Source: Cichorium intybus (taxonomy: Eukaryota; Streptophyta; Magnoliopsida; Asterales; Asteraceae). From it: a stretch of DNA of 64,000 bases. The position numbers and the translations under genes are program-made. Positions within the stretch are counted from its first letter, which is position 1. Every line of letters begins with the position of its first letter. Positions 28,965-39,560 of the stretch are shown here, piece by piece. The stretch lies in contig JAKNSD010000059.1 of NCBI GenBank assembly GCA_023525715.1, positions 698,380 through 762,379 on the forward strand, given 5' to 3'. The notes below the pieces were generated by a model. The model was given only the letters and a program-made list of their open reading frames with translations, made no database searches and was not told where the DNA came from.

Positions 28965-30807
28965 GGCTATTCGGAATACAGCGTGAACGAGGACCGTGAT
29001 GGCCACGTTTGCACCCATCACGGCGTGCACACCGCCCCGTGCTACCGTGATGGGGCGTGGTCGTGACCGGCCGTGTTCACTATCACGCTTGATCACGGGT
29101 TGATTTTTGGAAAAATAGCCGTTGCAACGGCTAGAAAGGTTTAAAAAAAAAAAATTATTTTTTTTTAAAATTACCACATACATATATATATATTCACATC
29201 TTTTTAACATTTTACACACACAATCTTCATCTTTTAACCTCTCTCAAACATAAAATTTTTAAAATTCTTTTGCAATGGAACAAAACCCAAACACCCCACC
29301 TTCAAACCAAAACCGCGAGTATGATCCGTTCGGATTAAACTCGACCCCGCGTCAATACCCGAATCTTGAATCGCCCCGCGGTGGTTTTATGAATTTACTC
29401 CAAGGCGGGTCTCCGATCGCACAACCACCACTTTTTCAACAACCATATCCGCCATTCAACCCATATCAACAATTTCAACCCCCGTTTCCGTTTCAACCGC
29501 AAGGTTTCCAAGCCCAATCGTCGCAACCACCGATGTCACAACCACCACCGCAACCGCAACCGGTGTCTCCCGAAATGGTTCAAGAGACACAAGAGGAAGG
29601 GGACAACCAAACCCGCCGAGCCGCAAGGAAGAAGGCAAAACAAACGGGGGGCGAAAAAAGAACGAATTGGACGAAAGAGGAGGAGTTAAACTTGGTGAAG
29701 GCGTACATTTCCGCTTCCGTTGACCCGATCGTCGGGGACTCGCAAACGCTTGCTACTTTTTGGAACAAAGTTCAAGCGAATTTTTACGAGCTTATGGGCG
29801 AAAAAAAACGGAACATGGATAAAATTTCGGGGAAATTTCGAGAGATGCGACTAAAGCTCAACGCTTTTAACGGCATCTTCAACAATCTCTCGAATATGCG
29901 GAAAAGCGGGTCCAACGACTTCGACGTTTTCAACGCGGCGTTAAAACAATACGAAACAACAACGCCAACGAAAAAAGCGTTCCCGTATATACAAGCTTGG
30001 AACGAGTTGAAAAAACAACCGAAGTGGATTCTTTGCGACGATTCACAATCTTCGGGATCGAAACGCTCGAGGTCGGTCCACCAAGAAACTTCTCAACAAT
30101 CTGACGGGCGTACGTATATCGACGTGAACGACGAGCCCGTCGATCTCGATGACGACGAGCCCCAACCGATCCGTCGACCGATGGGGCGAGACCGGGCAAA
30201 AAAAGCCGGCAAGAAAGCGGCTTCGGGTTCCGGATCGGAGTCGAGCGTTATGGAATTGTTTGGCGACAAATTCGACCGATACGTCCAATTACAAAGCGAA
30301 AAGGTCGGGATTATGGGTCGGGTCGAAAAAGAAATTGTCAAAACGCAACGGCAAATTATTCAAACGCAACGGGAGTTACAACGAAACGCCGATATCGACT
30401 TCTTGAAAACAAAACCATCCGACTTCGAGGGCGAGGATTTGGAAATTTTCTTGGCGATGCGGGAAAGTGTCCGCGCTAAATATCGCCCCGGGAACAACAA
30501 CGACAACGACACCGACACCGATGACGACAACTAGTTCACGTTTATTTTTATTTTTTAGTGTAATTTTTATTTTCTAAGTTTGTTTTTATTTTTTGTAATT
30601 TTTATTTTTAATGAAATGGGTTTTAATTTTAAAATTATGTTCTAATTTATTTTTGAATTTTTTTTAATTAAAAAGATGATGTGGTGTGATGAAAATGTGA
30701 TGGGTATAAAGGGGGTAATGTGATGGAGAGTGATGGGATAAAATCCTACGTGGCGCTGACGTGGCGCCCATCACTTTTTGGCAAAGTGATGGGTACTCCC
30801 AATGGTC
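28965..30807 (+). mobile_element. PIF/Harbinger-like element carrying only ORF1
   Basis: TTA at 28962-28964 and 30808-30810 flanks a 1,843-bp element. Inverted ends are GGCTATTCGGAATAC (left) and GACCATTGGGAGTAC (right, read inward), 11 of 15 identical. TTA target choice and such ends are Harbinger hallmarks. The only gene inside is the 419-codon Myb-like ORF1 at 29275-30534; no DDE transposase. Both subterminal regions are rich in GTGATGG/CCATCAC motifs. The left one also has an AGCCGTTGCAACGGCT hairpin near 29,118. Confidence 0.85.
29275..30534 (+). CDS. Harbinger ORF1 Myb-like DNA-binding protein (often annotated GST-T3-like)
   Basis: Intact 419-residue frame. Residues 1 to about 110 are Pro/Gln-rich and disordered (FNPYQQFQPPFPFQPQGF). 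A basic stretch RRAARKKAK (114-122) is a likely nuclear signal. Residues about 129-215 form a Myb/trihelix-type DNA-binding domain starting TNWTKEEELNLVKAYIS and including TFWNKV. The C-terminal half has an acidic patch, the signature RPMGRDRAKK and a Lys/Glu/Gln-rich coiled coil, matching the NAM-associated C-terminal family. Databases often call such proteins glutathione S-transferase T3-like, which is a misnomer. In Harbinger elements ORF1 binds the transposon ends and helps the transposase enter the nucleus; here the transposase partner is absent. Not functionally related to the adjacent true GSTs. Confidence 0.85.
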   Translation: MEQNPNTPPSNQNREYDPFGLNSTPRQYPNLESPRGGFMNLLQGGSPIAQPPLFQQPYPPFNPYQQFQPPFPFQPQGFQAQSSQPPMSQPPPQPQPVSPEMVQETQEEGDNQTRRAARKKAKQTGGEKRTNWTKEEELNLVKAYISASVDPIVGDSQTLATFWNKVQANFYELMGEKKRNMDKISGKFREMRLKLNAFNGIFNNLSNMRKSGSNDFDVFNAALKQYETTTPTKKAFPYIQAWNELKKQPKWILCDDSQSSGSKRSRSVHQETSQQSDGRTYIDVNDEPVDLDDDEPQPIRRPMGRDRAKKAGKKAASGSGSESSVMELFGDKFDRYVQLQSEKVGIMGRVEKEIVKTQRQIIQTQRELQRNADIDFLKTKPSDFEGEDLEIFLAMRESVRAKYRPGNNNDNDTDTDDDN

Positions 30808-30851
30808 TTATGGTTTTGTTTTGGTGGCGGTTTTTATCATAATTATACAAA

Positions 30852-31692
30852 GGGTTGTGCTATAGCTATCTTTATTTTTTATTATACCCTCTGATTTGAC
30901 TAACTGATTTGTTTTATCTTAATTTCGTCTTTTATTGTCTTTTCCTTTATTATTATTATTATTATTATAATTATTATTATTATTATTATTATCAAATTAA
31001 ATTTATTATTATTAGCTTTATAAAATAAAATCATAACCGTTCGTGTTTATTGATAATCTAATGTCTCTTTTTTATTCGTTCGAATTTATTCAGTCGTTTA
31101 TAAATCAAGTCGCTGAATTAGAATTTATTTTTTTATAAAATCCTTCGGGTTATACCATTCGGGTTATACCATTTGTAACTAATTGAAATTTATGTTATTA
31201 TTAGTCAGAAATCGTCATTCTTGGATCAAACTTTGCATTATATTATTATTTATATTGTTATTTTTATATATTCGTTCGAATTTGACGTAACCGGTTTGAT
31301 ATATTTTGTCATAATTTTATAAAATTATAAATGTCGTTCGGTGTGTCGTAATTACTTTAAAAACTATTGTTTATTGTTACTAAAACGTAAAAATTATAAA
31401 AGCTAAATTCATTAATTTGACATTCGTTCAAATTTGACATAACCATTTCTGTATAATTTGACATAATTTTATAAAGTTATAAACGTCGTTCGATTTGTCG
31501 TAATTGCTTTTAAAATACTATTAATAAAAAAAAGACAACAAACTATTAATAAAATAAAAGAAAAAGAAAAAGAAAAAAAAACACAACAAACAAACAAAAT
31601 AGACAAAAGACAAAAGAAAAAAAAACAAATAAAAAACAAAAAACAAATCAGGGGGTACGATTAGATAGTAGGGGGTATGCATAGAATCACCC
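30852..31692. mobile_element. Mutator-type MITE, family B copy 1 (841 bp)
   Basis: Exact 9-bp duplication TTATACAAA at 30843-30851 and 31693-31701, the size made by Mutator-like elements. Ends are GGGTTGTGCTATAG (left) and GGGTGATTCTATGC (right, read inward). The body is AT-rich and non-coding, includes an (ATT)n run near 30,950-31,000 and repeats of TTCGTTCGAATTTGACATAACC type. A sister copy lies at about 36,133-36,985. Confidence 0.85.
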
Positions 31693-31701
31693 TTATACAA
31701 A

Positions 31702-32607
31702 GAGTTAATATCGTTTTAAGAAAAATATTATTTAGATTGTTTTACATAACCAACATAGATATTTAATTACAATAAATTGGCAACTTTTTATTACATCAAT
31801 TGGTACCCAATTATAAAATATTATCCTTTTTTTTTTAATTACAATTTTGACTCAAGTTTTCATCATTATGTGGAATTTGGTTCAGATATTTTTTACAAGT
31901 TTGTCTTAAACATAGGTTTCTCTTAACAAAATTACATTTTGCTTACACATTTAAATTATTTACAACTAAGTTTGAGGCAACGTTATAAAAAGTAAATTTG
32001 TTAAAAAATATAAAAATTAGGAAAAAGTTGTAAAAACATTTAGAATAAATTCATAACAAAATTTAGAAAATTAGCCAAAATTATAAAAATGAAATTTGGG
32101 AAACATTTTGGAAAAAAAACCGTTTTTAGCATTCAACTTTGCAAAAAAAATTCATTAACGATATCATACATTGAAAAAATGACTTTTTCAGATTATTCTT
32201 AAATGATCTGAAAATGTTTTATTTTTTTGTACATTTAAGCTCATTTATAAAACAATTGTCTAGATACAAATTTCATTCATAGCATTGAACTTTGTAAAAA
32301 ATCATTAATAGTATCGTATTTAAAAAAATTACTTTTTTGAATTCTTTTTAGATGATTTAGAAAAGATTCATTTATTTGTACATTGAATCTTATTTATAGT
32401 ATAGTTTTCTGATGAAAAGAAAACGTTTTTAGCATTCAACTTTGCAAATAAGTTCATTAATAAAATGTAAAATTACAATTTAAATATATTTTGTTTTATG
32501 ATTGTTAGTTAGTATTTGTACTCGTACAATAACCTAGTTATGTAATAAAAACTTGTAGCATATATACCCATTATAGGAGGTCACGAAGAGTATTTAGTAG
32601 TTGATTA
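31702..32607. other. AT-rich intergenic DNA
   Basis: No gene. A phrase AGCATTCAACTTTGCAAA recurs at about 32,128 and 32,433 (with a similar one near 32,281), showing a decayed tandem unit of about 150 bases. Confidence 0.5.
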
Positions 32608-32615
32608 CTCTTGAT

Positions 32616-33309
32616 TAGAGGTGAAAAAAACTGACACAATACGCTAATCCGACACGAAATAAACGGGTTTGTATAGGAGATTTCAACCCATTTAATTAAA
32701 CGGGTTGACACGACACGAAACGATTATTAAATGAGTAAGGTTAGGGTTGAGAGTTTCAACTCGAAAATGACTCGTTTATCTATATGGAAGTTTTTAAAAT
32801 TTTTTTGGATAAATTCAATAAACACAAAACAAAAACCAAATATGAAAGAAAAAGTATTTTATGTAAAACGACTTTGACTCCTATGTTAAGGCTTAGGTTT
32901 TAGTTTCTTCATTCTCTCATATACTCCACGGTCTCACTTAGCCACTCTCTCATCATTGTGACCTCATTCATCCGCTTCTCCAACTCCTACTCTTTCCACT
33001 TTGCCTCTTTCAACTTGCAATGAATTTTTCACTTCTGCATCCCAATTTCTACCCTTTCTAGTTTTTGACATTTAAATTTCTATCTCACCAACTTCTATTC
33101 TTTCAACTTGTTAATATTTCAACATTATATGACATGACACATTTACAAGGTCTAACTCATAAACCCGCTAACCCGACACAAACTCGACAAAAAATATAAA
33201 CGGGTTAACACGACACGACACGATTATTAAACGGATCCGATTAGGGTCAAGCTCTCTTAACCAGTTTAATGTTTTGACTCGACACGACACGACACGTTTG
33301 CTAGGTCTA
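32616..33309. mobile_element. hAT MITE, family A copy 2 (694 bp)
   Basis: Exact 8-bp duplication CTCTTGAT at 32608-32615 and 33310-33317. Ends TAGAGGTGAAAAAAACTG and, inward from the right, TAGACCTAGCAAACGTG. Same subterminal GACACGACACG and AACGGGTTGACACG arrays and the same internal TC-rich centre as the copy at 26,745, in the same orientation. The left end is more decayed (GTGAAAAAAAC against GTGGCAAAACC). Confidence 0.95.
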
Positions 33310-33548
33310 CTCTTGATCTAATAAAAGATTATGTTAGTCTTTTAAAATATATTCAAAATCTATTGTGTATATTTAATCTGTAGTATTTGTATCATTTTGA
33401 ATATTTTGTCAATTTTTCCTAATATTAATTTCTATAAAATATATTCAAAATCTATTGTGTATATTTAATCAAATAGATTATGTACTAACAATAAAATATC
33501 AATATCTAAATATAATTAAGGTATAAAACAAATTGTTATAAAATATAA

Positions 33549-34424
33549 GGGTATGTTTCGTACAAAGAAATGTAACTTGAATCAAAGAATGGAAATGGAG
33601 AGAAAGAGAATTGATTCCACTGTTTGGTACCACGAAGAATTCACTTAAGAAATATGTCTAAGAATTGATGTTCTTGTGGTTGTGGTGGTGGTGGCAGTGA
33701 CAGTGGATGGTGGTGGTGGTGGCGGTGACAGTGGGTCATGGCGGTGGTGGTGGGTGGTGGCAGCCGTGGTGGTGGGTGACGGTGTAGGTGGTGGTGGTAG
33801 TGGTGGAGGTGGCGGTGGCGATGAGTGGTGGTAGTGGTAGGTGATGGTGGTGGGTCGTGGTGGTGTGTAACAGTGTAAATGGTGGCGGTGGCGGTGAGTA
33901 GTGGTGGCAGTGGAAGTAGTGATGGTGGTAGCGTTGGGTGGTGGACTGGTGGCAGTGGAGGTGGTGGCGGTGGCGGTAAAGTTGGTGGTGATGGGTGATG
34001 GTGGTCGTGGGTGACAGTGGTAGGTGGTGATGATGGGTAACGATATAGATGGCGGTGATGGCGGTAATTGGTGGTGACGGTGGAAGTGGTGCTGGTGGTG
34101 GGTGATAGTGGTGGCGATAGCGATGGCGATAGGTGGTGGCAGCGGTGGAAGTGGTGGGTAATGGTGTATGTGGTGGTGGCGATGATGGGTGATGGGTAGT
34201 GTCGGCGGTGGTGGCAACGGTGGTGGTGGGTGACCGTGGTGGTGGGTGGTGGAATCGGAAAAGAGAATTAGATTTTTCTCTATTTCTCTACTAAAAGCCG
34301 AAAATTAAGAATAGATAAATGAAATTAGATTTTTTCTCAAATTCTTAATCTCGGGATTAAACAAACAAAGAAAATGGAATCAATTCTGTTTTTTTAATTT
34401 AATTTCTCTGTATCAAACATACTT
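33549..34424. mobile_element. TAA-flanked MITE filled with a GGT/GGC minisatellite
   Basis: Ends GGGTATGTTTCGTACAAAGA (left) and, inward from the right, AAGTATGTTTGATACAGAGA, flanked by TAA at 33546-33548 and 34425-34427, suit a Tourist/Harbinger-type MITE. The centre (about 33,665-34,250) is an irregular repeat of GTGGTGGTGG, GGCGGTGACAGTGG and GATGGTGGTGG. The resulting 190-codon minus-strand His/Pro/Thr-rich frame (33645-34217) is a by-product of the repeat, not a gene. Confidence 0.7.
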
Positions 34425-34427
34425 TAA

Positions 34428-34846
34428 GAGTCAAATGAACGAAGCCAATAAAATATTAAAATTGTAAAGATTACTAAGCTTTAAAATAAAAACTTTCAAA
34501 AAAGCGAAAAGCCTTTAACAGAAATTTCTCCAAAACCTTTTCAAATTAAAAAAAAAAAAAAACATGAAAATGCTCTAATAAGAAATAGGATCAGAAATAG
34601 TCTTGATCGTTTTCTCTAACACATGCTGGCTAACGTGGCAAATTCTGTCTACAATACACCAATCAGTCTTTCCATTTTCCAATTCAAAATCCGAAAAACA
34701 ACTTTATTCATAAAATAAAAATACATCACTTCAAGCGTAAAAAAAAAAAAAAAAGAAGCGAAATAAGCAATAACACAGATCCAATACATTATACATCGAA
34801 GATATCCATCGACATGTCGACATATCAGCTTCCATAGCTCAAATTT
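34428..34846. other. 3' region of the third GST gene
   Basis: Non-coding, with two poly-A runs near 34,548 and 34,740; the second may relate to GST transcript ends on the minus strand. Confidence 0.45.
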
Positions 34847-35830
34847 CTACTCATCGAATCCAAGTCTCTTCCGCATCTGTTGAACAAAGCCAAGGACCTT
34901 TAGCGACTCAGGAAGAACATTAGACACGCTCTCCTTATTCTGAACGCACCTTTTACCCCACGCAATCAATTTTGGGCACTCTTGATCAATCTTCAATTCC
35001 CCATACGTTTCATAGGAATGACACCATGAATAAAATGGGATCAAACACACATCAACGTACCCAAAACTCTCACCTCCGAAGTAAGGCTGGTCTCCAAGCT
35101 CTCCTTCCATCACTTTAAGGGAATCTATGAACTCTTTCCTGGCTGCCTCATGTTCTTCCCCTTTTTCTGTGTACAACTTCCTCCCGTTTGCGTATACCTG
35201 CGTTTCCATACACAATGTTAGACAAAAGAGTCATAATCTAACACCATTTTCATCGAACAAAGTATTACACAGTTACAATTCAAAAGGATCATCTTTTTCC
35301 CTTGCATTTTTGTAAAGGAAGCTGCATACGCAAATGGGGTTAGAGTGGTTTAGGTTGGGAAATGAAATTTGGATAAATTACAAAGCCAAGACAAAATTAC
35401 ACCCAAAACATTGTTCATGGCTAATTAATGACCATCTTGTGATGTGTACATCCTGCAATCACTATCAAAACCCCAACCATAACTCAAAAGAAAATTAAGA
35501 AAGAGTTACCTTTTTGTCAATAAAGTCGACCCAAAACCTCGCACGAGCTTTGCCATAAGCATCGGAAGGAAACAATGGAGCTTTATCTTTCCACTCTTCT
35601 TCGATATACTCAACGATGATGCTAGACTCGCAGATCGGTTTGCCGTTGTGGATGAGGACCGGAATTTTCTTGTGGATCGGGCTCATCTCCAAGAGCAGTT
35701 GGCTCTTGTTCCTCAAATTCTGTTCTCTGTACTCGTATGAAACACCCTTTTCAGCAAGTGCTATTCTGACCCTCATTCCATACATGCTTGGCCAGAAATC
35801 CAGGAGAATCACTTCTTCTTGTTTCGTCAT
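34847..35830 (-). CDS. Tau-class glutathione S-transferase, copy 3 of 3
   Basis: Minus strand, exons 35830-35510 and 35197-34847, phase-0 GT-AG intron, 223 residues. One codon is lost relative to the other copies early in exon 2 (GRKLYTEKGEEHEAA). Ser15 in DFWPSMYG, KKIPV and ES are conserved. DFWPSM is the more common tau-class form, so this copy looks closest to the family consensus. The C-terminal domain has YFGGESFGYVDV and AWGKRCVQNKESV. A TATA-like TATATAAT is about 80 bases upstream on the minus strand. Most upstream member of a head-to-tail series of three; intact and probably expressed. Confidence 0.95.
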
Positions 35831-36132
35831 TGTTGTGTATTTGGGTTCTTGGTGATATTCAGTTATTCACTAATGGCTGTGTGTTTATGTGGGTGGAAAT
35901 GTGTAGATATATAATGTTTGGGTACTGGGGAATTCTCGTCATTCAGTTATATAATATCAAATTTTACTACATTACAAGTGAAATTTGATTCGTGATGCAG
36001 AAAAGCCGGTGACATCAGTAGTGATGTAGAAGAGGTGGTGACATCAGTGATGATCTCATCAAAAATCAATTCTCACGCATCAGAATTAGATTAAATTACA
36101 CTTTTGGCCTGTGGTCGGTACGTTTTTTGTTT
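35831..36132. promoter_or_regulatory. Promoter region of GST copy 3
   Basis: Non-coding. Contains the TATA-like element near 35,908-35,916 and no clear further motif. Ends at a Mutator-type MITE. Confidence 0.45.
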
Positions 36133-36985
36133 GGGTCGTGCTGTTAATACCCCTATTTCATTTTATACCTTCTGAATTGACTATCAAATTTGTTTTATCC
36201 CTATTTTGTTTTTTGTTGTCTTTTCATTTATTATTATTATTATCACATTTTATAAAATTATAACCGTTCGTATTTATTGATAATCCAATGTGTTCTTTTT
36301 TGTCGTTCGAATTTATTCAGTCGTTTATAAACTAATTGGTTGTACGTATAATTTATTATTTATAAAATCTTTCGGGTTTATATCGTTTGTAGGTAATCGA
36401 AATTCACGTTATTATTAGTCGGAAATCGTCATTTATAAAATCTTTCGGGTTTATATCGTTTGTAGGTAATTGATATTATTATTTATATTGTTATTTTTTA
36501 TACATTCGTTCAACCATTTTAATATAAGTTGACATAATTTTATAAAATAATAAACGCCGTTCGTTGTGTCGTAATTACTTTAAAAAAAATTATTGTTTTA
36601 TTGTTACTAAAACGTAAAAATTATAAAAGCTAAAATCATTAATTCGACATTTGGTCAAATTTGACATAACCGTTTTGATATAATTTGACATAATTTTATA
36701 AAATTATAAACGTTGTTCGTTGTGTCGTAATTACTTAAAAAACTATTGTATATTGTTATTAAAACGTAAAAATTATAAAAGTTAAATTCATTATTATTGT
36801 TTTTCTAATAATAATAATAATAAATCAAAATATATTAATAAAAGAAAAGAAAAAGAAAAAGAAAAAGAAAATGACAACAAATAAACAAAATAGACAAAAA
36901 AAACAAAAATAAAAACAACAAAAAAACAAAATTCAAATTAGGGGGGGTGTAACTAGACTATAAGGGGGGGTATGTATAGTATTTT
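36133..36985. mobile_element. Mutator-type MITE, family B copy 2
   Basis: Same family as 30,852-31,692: GGGTCGTGCTGTTAATACCC at the left, the same internal AACCGTTCGT(G/A)TTTATTGATA and TTTGACATAACCG blocks in the same order, and GGGGGTATGTATAGTA near the right. The right terminus has decayed into T-rich sequence and no 9-bp duplication could be read. Includes a duplicated phrase TCTTTCGGGTTTATATCGTT at about 36,368 and 36,440. Confidence 0.75.
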
Positions 36986-37429
36986 TTTTAACAGGTTTGC
37001 TTCTTTGTAATTGTTAAAAATTTACACTATTGGTCTTCCATCCATGTAAAAAGACTAATTTACTCTTTTTAATTTATTTTTCTTTTTTCTTTTAACCTAT
37101 TAATTAATTAGGTAATTAAAAAAAATACAAATACACCCCACCCTCACCCCCTACACAAAAAGCCATTTGGTTGCTCTTGAATTAATACGTTGATTTGATT
37201 CACACACACTCAAACACCAAGAACACACATAGTGTTATTGGGAGAGTTTTTCTAAAGAATATGGAGTGAAAATGGCTGAAATCACTCGCTTTCCCGTCCA
37301 TATTGAGCATGGAGATAGTGGGAATCCATGTGGCACCATAAAACACAGCTTGGTGTCAAAATTGGGGTGAAATGGCTCGATCACGCGCTCTCACACGCTG
37401 AAATCACTCTCTTTCCTGTCCATATCAAG
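36986..37429. other. Intergenic with a short internal repeat
   Basis: The phrase GCTGAAATCACTC(G/T)CTTTCC occurs at about 37,274 and 37,399. No gene visible. Confidence 0.4.
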
Positions 37430-37923
37430 TCAACCAATCTATACCTACTACTATGCTAATCTCGTCCATCGGGGTGCAGAGACATGTTGGCTACAGAACC
37501 TTCTGTGCGAGCTTCATTGTCCTTTATCGAAAGCCACTATTGTACTGGATAATGTCAGTGCGGTGTATGGCTCAACCAATCTCGTTCAACATCGACGTAC
37601 GAAGCATATGGCAATTGACATAACTTTGTTCGAGATAAGGTTGCTACTGGGCAAGTTCGAGTTTTACATGTCACTCCTAGTCACCAATATGCAGATATTT
37701 TCAAATGACTCTCATCTTCTCTCTTTACAGATTTTCGTTCCGGTTTGAGCATCTGTCTTCCCTCTCCCCCTCAAACTGCGGGGGCTTATTAGTGTACATT
37801 AGCTTACGTTAGTTATCCCAGTTTTATTTATGTTGTATTGTCCTGTTCTATAGGCCCACATTGTATTGTATTGTATTTATATTTGTATCTATGCATGTGA
37901 TCGGCTTATGGGAAAATACTCGC
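37430..37923 (+). mobile_element. Ty1/Copia remnant: RNase H end, polypurine tract and 3' LTR start
   Basis: Frames on the plus strand give LLCELHCPLSKATIV, NVSAVYGSTNLVQHRRTKH and HVTPSHQYADIF-like residues, the Copia RNase H C-terminus with its last part frameshifted. The stop is followed by CTGCGGGGGC (about 37,777), the usual Copia polypurine tract, then an LTR start TATTAGTGTACATTAG. A hAT element inserted at 37,932 interrupts the LTR. Confidence 0.8.
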
Positions 37924-37931
37924 TCTAATAG

Positions 37932-39169
37932 CAGTGGCGGACATGAAGGGGGCACGGGGTAGCCCGTGCCACTACTTGATTTTTTTTCGTAAGTGTTAAT
38001 TTTTCGGAAATTTTTTTTTTGTATTGTAGTGCCACTAGAGATTAAATTGTGCTACTAGGCTAATATTAATCCAAAAAACTGGGCTACCCACACAATTGTA
38101 ATTTGTTAAGGTTTAGCCCAATAGCCACAACCCAATAGGCCACACTTTAAATAAAATCACTTGGGCTTGGAATTAGAAAAACAAAAGCTGGAATTGGAAT
38201 ACCGAAAAGAAAAAAGGAAATACGCATTGAATCAAGACAGTCGACTACGACTTCCTGTTCACGACTTCACGTACTCGGTTCTTCAGTCTTCACTAATTAA
38301 ATAATATGGTCCCTTTGTTTATCCGCGGTTCTTTTCGTCGTAAACATGATATGGATATTGTGGATATGACCGACAATTATGTCACTTTGAGAAACCGTAG
38401 GACCAAATTTACTAATCAATATCATTATGAAGTCGAAATTTTCAATACGGTTGTTGATATGCAAGTCATAGAATTTGGGGACCGATTTAGTGAACTATGT
38501 ACCCAATTACTAGAATATATGGGAGCTTTGAGTCCTTGTAATTCATTTGCTAGATTTGACAAAACAAAGTTGTTGAAGTTGAGTGAGTTGTACAAAGATG
38601 ATTTTGATGATTCGGAGAGAGGTGACCTTGAAGGTGAACTTGAAATATATTATCACGCTGTGCATAAAGATGACCGGTTCATTGGTTTGAAAGGAATTGC
38701 CGACCTTTCCCGTTTGTTGGTGGAATTGGGGAAACATCATTCTTATCCATTGGTTTATATGTTATTAAAGTTGGTTTTGGTTTTACCCGTTGCGACCGCA
38801 ACAGTTGAAAGATGTTTTTCCGCGATGAAGCTTATAAAGACCGACTTGCGTAACAAAATGGGTGATGATTTTATGAACGATGCATTGGTATGTAATGTTG
38901 AAAAAGATGCACTTTTGAAAGTGAAACTCGAAGATGTTATGGAGCGTTTTCAGAAAATGTCAACATGGAAATTTCATATTTAAAATGTAACTTTTACACT
39001 AATTTGGTATATTTAATGCAATCGTATGTTTTATTTTTTTCGTTATTATATATGTCCGACCCGACCCGAAAATGTCCCGCACTCATAGGTTAAATTCATT
39101 TTTCTTATTATGTATGCTCGGAAAAAAAAATTGTGTCACTAGTGTCCTTGAATCCTGCGTCTTCCCCTG
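37932..39169 (+). mobile_element. Internally deleted hAT element with 8-bp duplication (1,238 bp)
   Basis: Exact duplication TCTAATAG at 37924-37931 and 39170-39177. Ends CAGTGGCGGACATGAAGG and, inward from the right, CAGGGGAAGACGCAGG. Only the C-terminal part of a transposase gene remains (38306-38983). It sits inside the LTR of a Copia remnant, so it is younger than that fragment. Confidence 0.9.
38306..38983 (+). CDS. C-terminal hAT transposase fragment with dimerisation domain
   Basis: A clean 225-residue frame. The C-terminus LPVATATVERCFSAMKLIKT followed by DLRNKMGDDFMNDALVCNVE is the hAT C-terminal dimerisation domain. The upstream half resembles the end of the catalytic region of TTF-zinc-finger-type hAT transposases (ZMYM-like). 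The zinc finger and first catalytic acids are missing, so the product cannot cut DNA, but a protein able to dimerise could in principle be made. The ATG at 38306 lies 375 bases inside the element and is probably only the first Met after the deletion junction. Confidence 0.8.
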   Translation: MVPLFIRGSFRRKHDMDIVDMTDNYVTLRNRRTKFTNQYHYEVEIFNTVVDMQVIEFGDRFSELCTQLLEYMGALSPCNSFARFDKTKLLKLSELYKDDFDDSERGDLEGELEIYYHAVHKDDRFIGLKGIADLSRLLVELGKHHSYPLVYMLLKLVLVLPVATATVERCFSAMKLIKTDLRNKMGDDFMNDALVCNVEKDALLKVKLEDVMERFQKMSTWKFHI

Positions 39170-39189
39170 TCTAATAGTGCATGTTACTA

Positions 39190-39560
39190 GTTTTCCCTGA
39201 GATTTTGGAAAAAACAGAAAAAGGAATTATAGGACAGTGTGTTTTCAACACCGGAACTGTAGTGGATGTGTTTGTTGCTCAAGATTTATCGAAGATGGGA
39301 AAATGATTTGGCTTTGTACAGTTTATTAGTGTCAAAGACATGGACAATTTGCTTGCATCGTATATGACATGTGGATTGGATCGTTCAGACTGTTTGCATC
39401 TAAAGCTAGGTTTAACAGGAATAAACATAAAAATTTATCGGAAGAAAACAGGAGCAAACTTGTTTAAAGGGGTCGTGGGTGCTACATGGCAAGGCGCCAA
39501 GGTCGGTCGTTGGCTAATGTGGTGAAGGGAAATAAGGAAGGAAAAACCACAAATACAAAT
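39190..39560 (+). mobile_element. LINE ORF fragment with RRM-like domain
   Basis: Plus-strand reading FNTGTVVDVFVAQDLSKMGK, a stop, then FGFVQFISVKDMDNLLASY matches RNP2/RNP1 blocks (FGFVxF) of the RRM found at the N-terminus of some plant LINE polyproteins. The remainder decays into frameshifts. No RT follows. Confidence 0.6.

Noticed and set aside
29275..30534. Reading this gene as a fourth glutathione S-transferase because database names say GST-T3-like
   Set aside because: No thioredoxin fold or GST motifs; it has a Myb-like domain and sits in a Harbinger element.
33645..34217. 190-codon His/Pro/Thr-rich open frame on the minus strand
   Set aside because: Produced entirely by the GGT/GGC minisatellite inside a MITE; no domain, no start context.
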